A stretch of 64,000 nucleotides of DNA from Moesziomyces globuligerus (lineage: Eukaryota; Basidiomycota; Ustilaginomycetes; Ustilaginales; Ustilaginaceae). Both the position numbers and the translations under genes were made by a program. The DNA is taken from positions 1 through 64,000 of the forward strand of contig JARVLF010000024.1 of NCBI GenBank assembly GCA_030849465.1, written 5' to 3'. Of the stretch, positions 1 through 7,862 are shown piece after piece. The notes beneath the pieces are model-generated. The model saw only the letters and a program-made list of their open reading frames with translations. It did no database searches and had not been told where the DNA came from. Position 1 is the first letter of the stretch. Every line of letters starts with the position of its first letter.

Positions 1-98
1 CGATCAGGGTCCAATCCAGGCCTGTAACCCTAGTCTGCCTCCCAAGGTAACCTGGCTTATCTGAGGCCAGGACATGTGGAACTAATTACATAAGAGAT
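1..98. other. Window edge, subtelomeric sequence without gene
   Basis: No coding support. The motif TGTAACCCTAG near base 22-32 resembles a degenerate telomere unit and foreshadows the telomere-like tracts at 1.2-1.4 kb. Confidence 0.4.
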
Positions 99-455
99 TT
101 AGAGATCATCAGCAGCATCAACACACTGCTGAGCAAGCATGGTGAGGATGGACTTGTGAGTGGGATCAGTGATGATGTCCATGGCCTTGATGAGAGATTG
201 GAGATGAGCCTTGAGGACCTTGGTGTCTTTCTGAGGAGGAGCAGAGTCAGGAGTCTTGGACACACCAATGGGCTTTTCCACCACCCTGCATGGGTTGCTG
301 GTACCTTGACAGTTGTTGCACTTGGTGGACTTGGTGGATGGATGAGGAAGGCATTCTTTGCCAGACCTGATGCAGTGGATGCAAGGCATGTCCACAGGAA
401 GGTTGGGAGCTTTGCCAGTGGGCTTGGAGATGGAAGCAGAAGACTGAGAAGACAT
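99..455 (-). CDS. Small protein with Zn2Cys6-like cysteine pattern
   Basis: Hypothetical protein of 118 residues. The open frame continues upstream to a TTG near 521, but the first in-frame ATG is at 455 (MSSQSSAS). The visible feature is six cysteines spaced C-x2-C-x6-C-x10-C-x2-C-x6-C, which fits the spacing of a fungal Zn(II)2Cys6 binuclear cluster. The basic residues normally found between the second and third Cys are weak (one Arg and one Lys), and Pro, Ser and Lys surround the motif. A short helical-looking tail follows (KAHLQSLIKAMDII). It could be a small DNA-binding factor, a remnant of a larger regulator, or a transposon-associated protein; its position distal to telomere-like tracts favours accessory DNA. 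I do not recognise a family. Codon use is more AT-rich than in the core genes to the right. Confidence 0.45.
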   Translation of the reverse strand: MSSQSSASISKPTGKAPNLPVDMPCIHCIRSGKECLPHPSTKSTKCNNCQGTSNPCRVVEKPIGVSKTPDSAPPQKDTKVLKAHLQSLIKAMDIITDPTHKSILTMLAQQCVDAADDL

Positions 456-857
456 GATGAGGCTGGATGGAAAATGGATGGTGGTGGTAGGGAAGGAAGA
501 TACAAATTGGATGGAATCCAATAATTATGTTTTTTGGGCACCAAAATTTTCCAAATTTTCTGTCCAGCGCCGTGGGAATTTTCAAAATTACAGTTTATAG
601 TTAGTCATGTGACCTGGTTACAGTTTATATGTCATGTAACCTGGGAATTCAGTCAGCACAGTCACCCTAGCCATTGCAGCTGGCCACATCCATTCCCGTT
701 GTCAACACACATCACTCACAAACAACCCAACACATCAACCACCATCCTCACAATCCATATACGTTCCTCACTGACCAATATACAACACTATCAGCACCTG
801 GCTGCTACCGTGCTGGTACCGGCAGAAGTTGCCACAGACTGGCCATACCCAAGACCC
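456..857. other. Subtelomeric non-coding sequence
   Basis: No convincing gene. The short motif ACAGTTTATA followed by GTCATGT and AACCTGG occurs twice within about 50 bases near 590-650, a local imperfect duplication. The sequence is more AT-rich than the core region. Confidence 0.35.
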
Positions 858-1071
858 ATCTTCAACCTATGTTGAACATACGTTGAGCCCACGTTGAACT
901 TGGTTCAAGTACTATGATCCTAGGTTGGAGTATGTCAACCTAGGTTGGTCCACCTTCATCGACATTCAACCTAGTTGTACCTAGGTTGCACCAGGTTACC
1001 AGGCTCCAACCTACCTTGACCGGGTTGAACCTAGGTTCAACCTAGGTTGGGCTGGGTTCAACCCGGGTTGG
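858..1071. repeat. Palindromic CAACCTAGGTTG-type degenerate repeat
   Basis: Five exact CCTAGG hexamers lie within about 130 bases (919-924, 939-944, 980-985, 1030-1035, 1041-1046). Most are embedded in the longer palindrome AACCTAGGTT, with degenerate versions between them (CAACCTATGTTG, CAACCTAGTTG, CAACCTACCTTG, CAACCCGGGTTG). This is a short array of imperfect inverted units, not a tandem array with a strict period. The unit resembles two telomere half-repeats placed head to head (AACCC-TA-GGGTT with one C and one G lost). Confidence 0.75.
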
Positions 1072-1096
1072 AACTTGGACTGAAAACTTTGCCGGC

Positions 1097-1280
1097 CCGT
1101 AGCTCCGCAACCAGGTTACGTGGTAACGTCAGACTTTGCATGTGGCTTCCTTGGGGGTATCCCTACACATTCCATTAGTACAGATTTGAGATTGTTGAGC
1201 AGATCAGATCAGACAACCTTGTAACCCTAACCCTAACCCTAACCGGGTGAAACTTCAAAGTGCCGTAGCTCCGCAACCAG
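1097..1280. repeat. Direct repeat of CCGTAGCTCCGCAACCAG
   Basis: An exact 18-base repeat occurs at 1097-1114 and 1263-1280. A second exact 21-base repeat that includes telomere units lies at 1216-1236 and 1387-1407. The interleaved arrangement suggests that a roughly 170-base telomere-junction segment was duplicated. Confidence 0.7.
1222..1244 (+). repeat. Interstitial telomeric tract 1 (CCCTAA)n
   Basis: Contains TAACCCTAACCCTAACCCTAACC, three and a half units of the TTAGGG-class telomere repeat. The C-rich strand runs 5' to 3' on the plus strand, the orientation expected at a left chromosome end. It is now flanked by 1.2 kb of more distal sequence. Confidence 0.85.
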
Positions 1281-1392
1281 CTGATCAACTTGAGTGGGGG
1301 TAAGCAAGCTTATTGCTCTAAAAGACCCATAGAACAAGTTTACTTAAGACCCCAAGACATGTTTGTACCCCACCCCCAAGGGGCGCACCTTG

Positions 1393-1407
1393 TAACCCTA
1401 ACCCTAA
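1393..1407 (+). repeat. Interstitial telomeric tract 2 (CCCTAA)n
   Basis: TAACCCTAACCCTAA in the same orientation as tract 1, preceded by the same ACCTTG sequence. It abuts the 3' side of the broken secreted-protein gene on the minus strand. Confidence 0.8.
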
Positions 1408-1632
1408 GTCGGCCGCGTCTGCGGTGCAGATGATGGGAAGTAGGCGACCCCTGAGTCATTGGTGAGGTGCTTGAAGTGGACGCCTTCAATGACCTCCTGG
1501 CCAAGACCATCTTGCCGTTGTAGTGAACGAGCGCTCACCAAGCGCGTGCAGACCCGACTCGTTGGTGTCGACTGTCGCCGAAACGGCAACGGCGGCCAAG
1601 AGCAGGGTGAGGAGAGCTGTTGTGAGCTTCAT
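1404..1632 (-). pseudogene. Broken secreted-protein gene ending in telomere repeat
   Basis: An ATG at 1632 on the minus strand opens MKLTTALLTLLLAAVAVSA, a textbook eukaryotic signal peptide with a basic residue, a hydrophobic core and an A-x-S-A cleavage-like end. That frame stops after 48 codons at 1486. An overlapping frame, shifted by one base, continues with protein-like sequence (QEVIEGVHFKHLTNDSGVAY) until a TAG at 1404-1406. This stop codon lies inside the interstitial TTAGGG tract, so the end of the frame is telomere-derived. The simplest reading is a secreted protein, possibly an effector-like gene of a smut fungus, that was cut by chromosome breakage and telomere addition and also carries a one-base frameshift. 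An unrecognised intron could instead join the frames. Function is unknown. Confidence 0.45.
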
Positions 1633-1807
1633 TGTTGCAAGTGGTCAATCGAGAAGCAGCGGTCTATGTTGGCTGGTAGGCAGTGGTGGATGTGTCGAAA
1701 AGAATGTGGATACGGTACTAGCCAGAGCACGTATCTGTCGACAATGGTGATGGGGGAAAGGTGGTAGGGGAGATAGGAAAGCGCAGCAAGCTTGTGGCCC
1801 AGACGAG
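1633..1807. promoter_or_regulatory. Short divergent intergenic region
   Basis: 175 bases between the signal-peptide ATG on the minus strand and the GCR1_C frame on the plus strand. It would serve as promoter for one or both if they are expressed. No specific element recognised. Confidence 0.25.
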
Positions 1808-2269
1808 TTGCAGCCGACGCCGCTCGCACAAGCTCGCACACCACCACCGCCCGGATCTGCATCAGCATTGTCGTCGGATCAGCTTGTTGCACCGGACCGC
1901 TTGATCTCAACTGTGGCCGAGCTCTGGATGGAGTACAACCAAGGAATTGGCGACGTGCCGCCACTCAAGGAGGTCAACGCACGGCCAGGGCTCAAGTGGG
2001 CCAACAATTGCGATCGCAGGTTCTTCCAGCGTTGCAAACCCATCATCTCAGAGGTGGAACGGCGCGCCAAGCAATGCAGCATGGATTGCGCTGCCATCGC
2101 AGCTCAAATGGACTACTACATGCTTGCCACAAGGATCAAGTTGCTGCACAAACTTCAAGATGCAATCAAGGAAGGCTCTCTGCCAGCGGTGCTGCCGCTG
2201 GCCAACAATGTTGATACTGCGGCTCTGCTCATGCCGATGGAGGTCTTTGAGCAGAATCTCATGCTCTGA
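1808..2269 (+). CDS. GCR1_C-type DNA-binding domain protein, 5' end uncertain
   Basis: Open frame of about 150 codons beginning at a TTG; the first ATG is internal (ELWMEYN), so the true 5' end is missing, upstream in another exon, or lost. The segment around VAELWMEYNQGIGDVPPL, followed by GLKWANNCDRRFFQRCKPII, matches the GCR1_C DNA-binding fold: L-W-x-E-[YW]-x-x-G, then a K-W, then an aromatic and basic stretch before a helix. GCR1_C occurs in the yeast glycolytic activator Gcr1 and also in tyrosine-recombinase Crypton elements, which are common in fungi. No recombinase is visible nearby, so this is either a Crypton remnant or a small domesticated DNA-binding protein. The C-terminal tail (LHKLQDAIKEGSLPAVLPL) is not recognised. 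A TGA closes the frame at 2267-2269. Confidence 0.6.
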   Translation: MQPTPLAQARTPPPPGSASALSSDQLVAPDRLISTVAELWMEYNQGIGDVPPLKEVNARPGLKWANNCDRRFFQRCKPIISEVERRAKQCSMDCAAIAAQMDYYMLATRIKLLHKLQDAIKEGSLPAVLPLANNVDTAALLMPMEVFEQNLML

Positions 2270-2417
2270 CCAGTCTCAAAATTGATCTATTGTCCTACAT
2301 TGCATTGCGATGTTACGGTGTGTCTGTGAAGTGAGCGAGCAAGTTGAGTGAGCAAGCAAGTGAGGAAGAACAAGGCATTGCAAGTGTTGCAATGTGAACT
2401 CGGTGCCTGTCTTTGTG

Positions 2418-2705
2418 ATGCCGCGCGATCCTCTGCTGTCCAATCTGATCCCTGCCGAGGACGTTGGAGCCACCAGGTTTGTGGCGGAGGACGAGCAAGT
2501 GATGCTCTGCTCTGCTGATGAGGTGGCGGACATTGTGGATGGCAACAAGCTCAATTTGTCGTCATTTGGCGTCCGTGCTCCCACCATCGCGCACGTTGCG
2601 GGAGCCTCATACTTGCGCGACTCTCACGCAATCCAATCTGCACAGACATCCCGCACAATGTACGTTCTGCACCCTTTTGAATTGAGCATGATTGATACCG
2701 TCTGA
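2418..2705 (+). CDS. Orphan open frame, hypothetical
   Basis: About 95 residues from the ATG at 2418 (MPRDPLLSNLIPAEDV); the frame is open from a stop at 2361-2363 with a GTG at 2394. Composition is protein-like (ADEVADIVDGNKLNLSSFGV) with no low-complexity bias. It lies 150 bases downstream of the GCR1_C frame on the same strand, so it may be a 3' exon or a fragment of the same element. No family recognised. Confidence 0.3.
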   Translation: MPRDPLLSNLIPAEDVGATRFVAEDEQVMLCSADEVADIVDGNKLNLSSFGVRAPTIAHVAGASYLRDSHAIQSAQTSRTMYVLHPFELSMIDTV

Positions 2706-4111
2706 GCTAGTGCAAGGACTGCGTAAAAGGGCTGTGAATGAGCGGCACCTCACGCCACATCCAACAGCCGCACATTGCTGCTGCAAGGTGAAGCGCAACC
2801 GCCACAAAGCGCGGCATCCACCTGCTCCCGCTCGATCTTTCGGCAATGACGCTCGTAGGACGGAGCTGGCTGACGCTCACTCCCTTAGAATTGCAGGCGA
2901 TAGCATGCACACACATCACATCGCTCTTCTCGCAATCATGATCACTTGTATGACCCACATTGGCAATCACAGACTGTTGGATGGCACTTCTCTGCGTGCA
3001 AGCATCTGTGCAAACTGACTACATTGCATGCTGAGCTTCTCAATGGTCCAACGCTGAGCTTAGCAATGGATGTCTGTGTGTCTGCAATTGTTCCTTGGCA
3101 AGCAGGAGCCCCACGAGCGGGAGGACTTTGCTTCCATTGCCTCATGCTGCAACCTTGCGCCTTTGCAATCGCCACGCTGCGGAAGCTCGTCCTTCTCTTG
3201 CAATGCACAGGCCAGGAACGTCAGCATAGCAACAGAAACGGCTGAGATTGCTCCGCAAAGGTGAGACTATGATACAGATGATACAGAACAGCAGCGGCGC
3301 GCCGCTCTGGCTCTCGCGTTGTTGTCGTTGGCGTTGTTGTTGCACGTCGCATCCGTTGCAAGGCAGGCTCTCAAAGCCGCTCCACCGCACAATGTGGTTG
3401 CAGGCCCTTGTTCCCGTGTGAAAGGGGCAATCCCAAGCCCGGCCCTCATGATCCCGCTCCCGTCCAACCCCTCCACGCCGTCTTTCCATATCACTCTCCG
3501 CGCCGCACAAGCAGAAAAGACCATGTTGCGCCATTCAAAGCACAGCCGCACCCTTCTCCTTTGTTCTCAAACGATCATACATTGTAACGAGGGAATGCTA
3601 TGTGCTATGGGCTAGGCGGTGCATTGTTTGACAGCGGCAAGCAAGCAACTATATACATGGGATGTGTGATGCTGAGGTAAGCAAATTTGGGGTTGCACGG
3701 GTTTACAAGCAGTATTCCCGTCCAAAGCTGGAGGTCTCCGTCCAGACCCTCATTCCGCGGTTTTGGATAACAATTAGTTTCCAATACTGTGTGCTTGACC
3801 CCCAACGGTGCGCTGTTGTTCCACAACCTCTTTGCTCCCACGCCTTCCCACAACCGTAGCGGCTGTCGTAGTATTTAGACCCTACGGTCCTAACACCTTT
3901 CCCCTTTCCTCAGAAGCGCACTTCAGAAGCGCAACAAAGTCGAAGGGGCCGAGGCTGAGCGCGTGTTGCGGATCGTTGGGTGGCACAGACGACATCGGGC
4001 GGCGTCAAGCGGGCTGCCCCGGGGGCATTGTAAAGGCACATTGACGATCTGACTCACTTTGATGTGCGTGTTGTGTAAGGACGACGGAGCTCCAGCCCAA
4101 TCCTCTCTATT
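2706..4111. other. Subtelomeric stretch without supportable gene
   Basis: Many short frames on both strands overlap and none has a recognisable domain or clear coding texture. It may be decayed element DNA. Telomere motifs and CCTAGG palindromes do not recur here. Confidence 0.4.
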
Positions 4112-4765
4112 TTATATCCGCTTGATCATGACAATGCCGCCTCGTTGGGTGTAGGAAGGGTCCAGATGTGCCTGCGGAGGCAGCTTGTCGACACCATCGC
4201 GACTGGCGTGAATCGCTTCGATCAGAGCGGCTTTGTCTTTGTGAATCTCGAAGCCCATGCGCTCGTACATCTGCAGTACCATCGCGTTGTCAGGCTTGAT
4301 GATGATGCGAAGCTGGCCCAACCCGATGAAGTGGAAGCATTCGTTGCAGAGCAAGCGAGCCAGTCCTCGTCCGCGAATGCGGTCATCGACATAGAGTGCT
4401 GTCATGTGCCAGAAGGTATCCGCTGGTGTCTCGTCGCTCAAAGCTGGTGATATGGCCGTCTGCGTGCCGTGAAGAACGCGAAAGGGCTGATCGTACTCTG
4501 CACGGGTTTGAGGTCCGATGAGGGTGACCTGTCCGACCCAGTCGCCGTTATCTTGGTCGACACAGACAAAGATGGTCTTGCCTGGCTCTTGAAGCCGTGC
4601 CAACCTCTCGTCGGAGCTCAATTGAGATTCGATGGCGATTGTCGAAGAAAAGGCGTGGGGGGAGCGTTCGAGCCCACTGATGCGGAGCGCAGTGTACCTT
4701 TGCGCATAGTCGCGTCGCTGAGCAGCACTGAGGCTCGGATCAGAGATCCTCAAGACACGGAACAT
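4112..4765 (-). CDS. GNAT-family N-acetyltransferase
   Basis: A 217-residue single-domain acetyl-CoA-dependent acetyltransferase; the in-frame GTG three codons upstream was not used because an ATG exists at 4765. Motif A is visible as ALYVDDRIRGRGLARLL (about residues 124-139), with the R-G-R-G-x-A acetyl-CoA pyrophosphate loop. Motif B follows as N160-AMVLQMYERMGFE, the usual Asn and Tyr-x3-GF arrangement. Length is normal for a GNAT. The substrate cannot be told from sequence. It is divergent from the siderophore-type MFS transporter with about 670 bases between the ATGs, so they may share a promoter. It is much shorter than the siderophore acyltransferases of the SidF/SidL type and lacks their extra domain, so a siderophore role is only a guess. 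Confidence 0.85.
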   Translation of the reverse strand: MFRVLRISDPSLSAAQRRDYAQRYTALRISGLERSPHAFSSTIAIESQLSSDERLARLQEPGKTIFVCVDQDNGDWVGQVTLIGPQTRAEYDQPFRVLHGTQTAISPALSDETPADTFWHMTALYVDDRIRGRGLARLLCNECFHFIGLGQLRIIIKPDNAMVLQMYERMGFEIHKDKAALIEAIHASRDGVDKLPPQAHLDPSYTQRGGIVMIKRI

Positions 4766-5432
4766 GGTCCACACAGCTCATGCGGGGGCGATGAGTTAGA
4801 GAGAGAGAGAGGGAGAGAGAGAGAGCGGATGCGAAAGGGTCCAGTGCGAGCAAGGCTATGCAGCCGATGTGGCCATGCGATTCGTGAGCGGCTGAGCCGG
4901 CTGCGTCGAGCGACCGAATTTGACTTTGTCGGATCGGCATCGGCTGGAGTGACGTTCGGACCACGCTGACCATCGCCCGACCCGTCGCACGCCCCTCCCT
5001 CTTTCCTCACCTCCATCCTCCACTCTTACGAACAGCTTCATCCTGCCTCCTCGCGCGCACCTTGTCGTCCGGTAAGATCACGCACACGCGTCTTTTGCCT
5101 CGACATCGACCGGGCCCGCGCACCTTGCACGGCCACAGGCGCACAGACTACTCGAGCCTGCAGGTGCTACGCTCGCTGGTGCCCCCTTCTAGCGCTTGAC
5201 GCCATTCGACCAACGTTGCATGCGCGCATAGGACATCGCACGCGCGCCTCGTACAGGATCCGAGCTCGCGGCCAGGAGCGCATCGAGACACAGGCTTGGC
5301 ACGGCACTCTCGCGGCAGCAAGCACTCCGTGTCGGCCTCGAACACTGCTGTCCCTTGACGCAAGCCCACGCACGGCCATGCTCCGGGACACGGCAAGCCG
5401 GCGTTCCTAAAAGCAGGTCGCATTCAGCATTG
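4766..5432. promoter_or_regulatory. Divergent promoter of GNAT and MFS genes
   Basis: Contains a purine (GA)n microsatellite at 4798-4825 just upstream of the GNAT ATG and a pyrimidine-rich stretch near 4985-5050. I read the whole interval for GATA/TATC cores, expected if the iron-responsive Urbs1-type GATA factor acted here, and found none. GGTAAGATCACG near 5071 could be the 5' splice site of a leader intron, unproven. Confidence 0.4.
4798..4825. repeat. (GA)n microsatellite
   Basis: Twenty-eight bases of AG/GA dinucleotides with one G interruption, located in the presumed 5' leader of the GNAT gene. Confidence 0.9.
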
Positions 5433-7862
5433 ATGGCGCCCACGACAGTATCACGAAACACCGCTGATCCTGCCGCCATGAGCCGGGCATCCCTCGACTC
5501 TTCACACACGCCCGAGCAATCGATACAGCATTCAAGCGCACTCAGGACAGAGCCAGGTTTTCCACCGTCACGAGATGCAGTGGGCCTCACCGAGAACGAG
5601 CGCAAACCAGGGCACATAGACCCCGAGCCTCGGACGGATGAAACGCCGCGGGATGATACACCTCGTCCAAGTGCTGGGAATGGGCTTGCAATGGCAGCAG
5701 CAGACTCCGCTCTTGGCATTCAACCTCACGCTGTGCTTGCCGATGCTCTGCGACCCCGCGTGTCGTGGGACGATCCAGCGTGGACGACGCCATCGCGCGC
5801 GGCAAAGCCGAATGATAAGCGACGGGATCACGACGCCTACTACGAGGACTTCGAAGAGGCAAACGGCGAGCAGGAAGCGCATCGGCTGCTGAAGAACGCG
5901 CGACCGGACCGCGAGCAAGATCCGGAGGATGCGCGTGCGCTGTGGCGGAAGCGAAGAGGGCTGTATCTGCTCGTGTATTCGGCCATCTTTTGCGTCGCCT
6001 ACGTGTCGTCGCTCGACTCGAACACGGGCTACCTCTACCTCAACTTTGCGTGCAGCGAGTACGGAGCGCTAGCTTCGTTCAGCACGGTGGCGATCGTGCA
6101 GCAGATGGTGTTTGCGATCGCCAAGCCGCCGATCGCCAAGCTGTCGGATGTGGTGGGACGTCCGCAGGCGTACGTGCTTTCACTCGTCTTCTACGTGTGC
6201 GGCTACCTGATTGTGGCGTCGACGAGCTCGCTGCGTTCGCTCATCGGAGGCATCTGTCTGCAATCGGCGGGTACGACGGGGATCCAGGTGCTGCAGTCGA
6301 TCATCATCGCCGACACTACGACGGCCAAGTGGCGTGGACTCGTGATTGGCATTGTCAATCTGCCCTTTCTGATCAACTTTGCCGTGGCAGGGCCGATGGT
6401 GGACCTGGTGATGCGTCACGGGGGCTGGCGATTTGGCTTTGCGATCTGGACGGTGGTGATGCCGTTGGCGGCGACGCCGCTGCTGCTGACGCTGCTCGTG
6501 GGGCAGCGACGGGCGCGTCGTGCGGGCTTGGCTACGCGAAGCAGGTTGACGGACAAGCCGTGGCGGCAAGGGCTGAGGCAGCTGGCGACCGAGCTCGACG
6601 TGGTGGGGCTGCTCCTCTTCACGGGCGGCTGGCTGCTGATCCTGCTGCCGCTGACGCTGGCCGGGCACGGCGAACGGCAGGCGCAGGTGCCGATGGCGAC
6701 GTTTGTGGCGGGCGGAGTGGGCCTGCTGCTGGTGTTTGGATGGTGGGAGACGCGGGCGCCGGTGCCGATCCTGCCGTACCAATTTTTGGCCAACAGCGCG
6801 GTGGTGTGCACGTGCGTGGTGGGTGTGCTGGACTTTGCGTCGTTCTACATTTCGTGGACGTTCCTTTCGAGCTTTGTGCAGATCCTCAAGGGGTGGGATC
6901 AGACCAAGACGGGCTACTTTGCGACGACGCAGAATGTGACGTCGACGATCACGGGCATCGTGGTGGGCTCGCTGATGGCCATGACGCGGCGGTACAAGGT
7001 GCTGCTGATGGTGGGGCTGGTGGTGCGTCTGCTGGGTGCGACGCTGATGGTGCGGTATCGGACGGCGGAGGATGCGACGTACATGCTGGTGCTGTGCCAG
7101 CTGCTGCAAGGGATCGGCGGAGGGTCGATCGCGATCACGATGCAGGTGGCGGTGCAGGTGACGGTGCGTCACGCGGATGTGGCGATTGTGACGGCGCTGG
7201 AGCTGCTGACGACCGAGATTGGGGCTGCGATCGGATCTGCGACGGCGGGATGGCTGTTTCAGACGTACTTGCCGGCGAAGCTGGAGGCGAATTTGCCGGG
7301 GATGGAGGCGGAGGAGCTCAAGCTGGTGTATGGCAGCCTGCAAAAGGCGCTGAGCTATCCGATCGGCACGGCGGAGCGAGATGGGATCATCAAGTCGTGG
7401 GTCGAGGTGATGCGGATGCTGAGCATTGTAGCGACGCTGACGCTGGTGCCTGCGGTGGTGTTCGGGATGGCGATCCCGGATGCGGCGCTGCCGGACGTGC
7501 ATGGAGCGCAGAGCGGCCACCACCACCACCACCACCACCACCACCACCACCATCATCATCACCATCACCATCACGGATCGCACGGATCGCGGCGCGGAGA
7601 TCGACGGGGCGTTCGGCGAAGGGCGTCGTTCTTGTCCGCCAGCCGACCGTCGTCGCCGGTGGAAGTGCGAGGAGGGTATGCGGACGCGACGCTTAGGGCT
7701 GGGTTGGGCGACTCTGCGGAGGGAGATGCGGGCGCCGGTCTGCTGAGCGCTGCGGGGTCGGGATCGAAGCGAAGCCGGTCGGTGTCGCGGACGCGAGCGG
7801 GGAGAGAGGATGCGGAGCTGCAGCGCAAGAAGCCGCGATCTCGGCGGGGCGTACTCGCGTAG
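5433..7862 (+). CDS. Siderophore-type MFS transporter with poly-His tail
   Basis: An 809-residue major facilitator protein, started at the ATG at 5433 (MAPTTVSR); the longer frame begins at a TTG. A charged N-terminal cytosolic region of about 170 residues precedes the membrane part (about 175-685), which looks like the 14-TM Sit/Arn/Mir subfamily. Diagnostic are the first helix (YLLVYSAIFCVAYVSSLDS), KPPIAKLSDVVGRPQAYVLS (the loop 2-3 MFS signature), QSIIIADTTTAKWRGL and the GGGSIAITMQ-like segment late in the fold. Members import ferric siderophores such as ferrichrome across the plasma membrane. The C-terminus is unusual: 19 consecutive His (7518-7574, residues 696-714) followed by an Arg/Ser/Gly-rich basic tail of about 95 residues ending in RRGVLA. 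The tract is CAC-biased with some CAT codons, so it is partly degenerate. Transport substrate is inferred from subfamily only. Confidence 0.85.
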   Translation: MAPTTVSRNTADPAAMSRASLDSSHTPEQSIQHSSALRTEPGFPPSRDAVGLTENERKPGHIDPEPRTDETPRDDTPRPSAGNGLAMAAADSALGIQPHAVLADALRPRVSWDDPAWTTPSRAAKPNDKRRDHDAYYEDFEEANGEQEAHRLLKNARPDREQDPEDARALWRKRRGLYLLVYSAIFCVAYVSSLDSNTGYLYLNFACSEYGALASFSTVAIVQQMVFAIAKPPIAKLSDVVGRPQAYVLSLVFYVCGYLIVASTSSLRSLIGGICLQSAGTTGIQVLQSIIIADTTTAKWRGLVIGIVNLPFLINFAVAGPMVDLVMRHGGWRFGFAIWTVVMPLAATPLLLTLLVGQRRARRAGLATRSRLTDKPWRQGLRQLATELDVVGLLLFTGGWLLILLPLTLAGHGERQAQVPMATFVAGGVGLLLVFGWWETRAPVPILPYQFLANSAVVCTCVVGVLDFASFYISWTFLSSFVQILKGWDQTKTGYFATTQNVTSTITGIVVGSLMAMTRRYKVLLMVGLVVRLLGATLMVRYRTAEDATYMLVLCQLLQGIGGGSIAITMQVAVQVTVRHADVAIVTALELLTTEIGAAIGSATAGWLFQTYLPAKLEANLPGMEAEELKLVYGSLQKALSYPIGTAERDGIIKSWVEVMRMLSIVATLTLVPAVVFGMAIPDAALPDVHGAQSGHHHHHHHHHHHHHHHHHHHGSHGSRRGDRRGVRRRASFLSASRPSSPVEVRGGYADATLRAGLGDSAEGDAGAGLLSAAGSGSKRSRSVSRTRAGREDAELQRKKPRSRRGVLA

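Noticed and set aside
7518..7574. Poly-His tract as an engineered affinity tag or vector trace
   Set aside because: Nineteen mixed CAC/CAT codons inside a native reading frame that continues for about 95 more residues. Not a cloning tag.
4112..7862. A full siderophore biosynthetic cluster
   Set aside because: No NRPS, ornithine hydroxylase or SidF/SidL-type acyltransferase in the neighbourhood. Only the transporter is siderophore-like.
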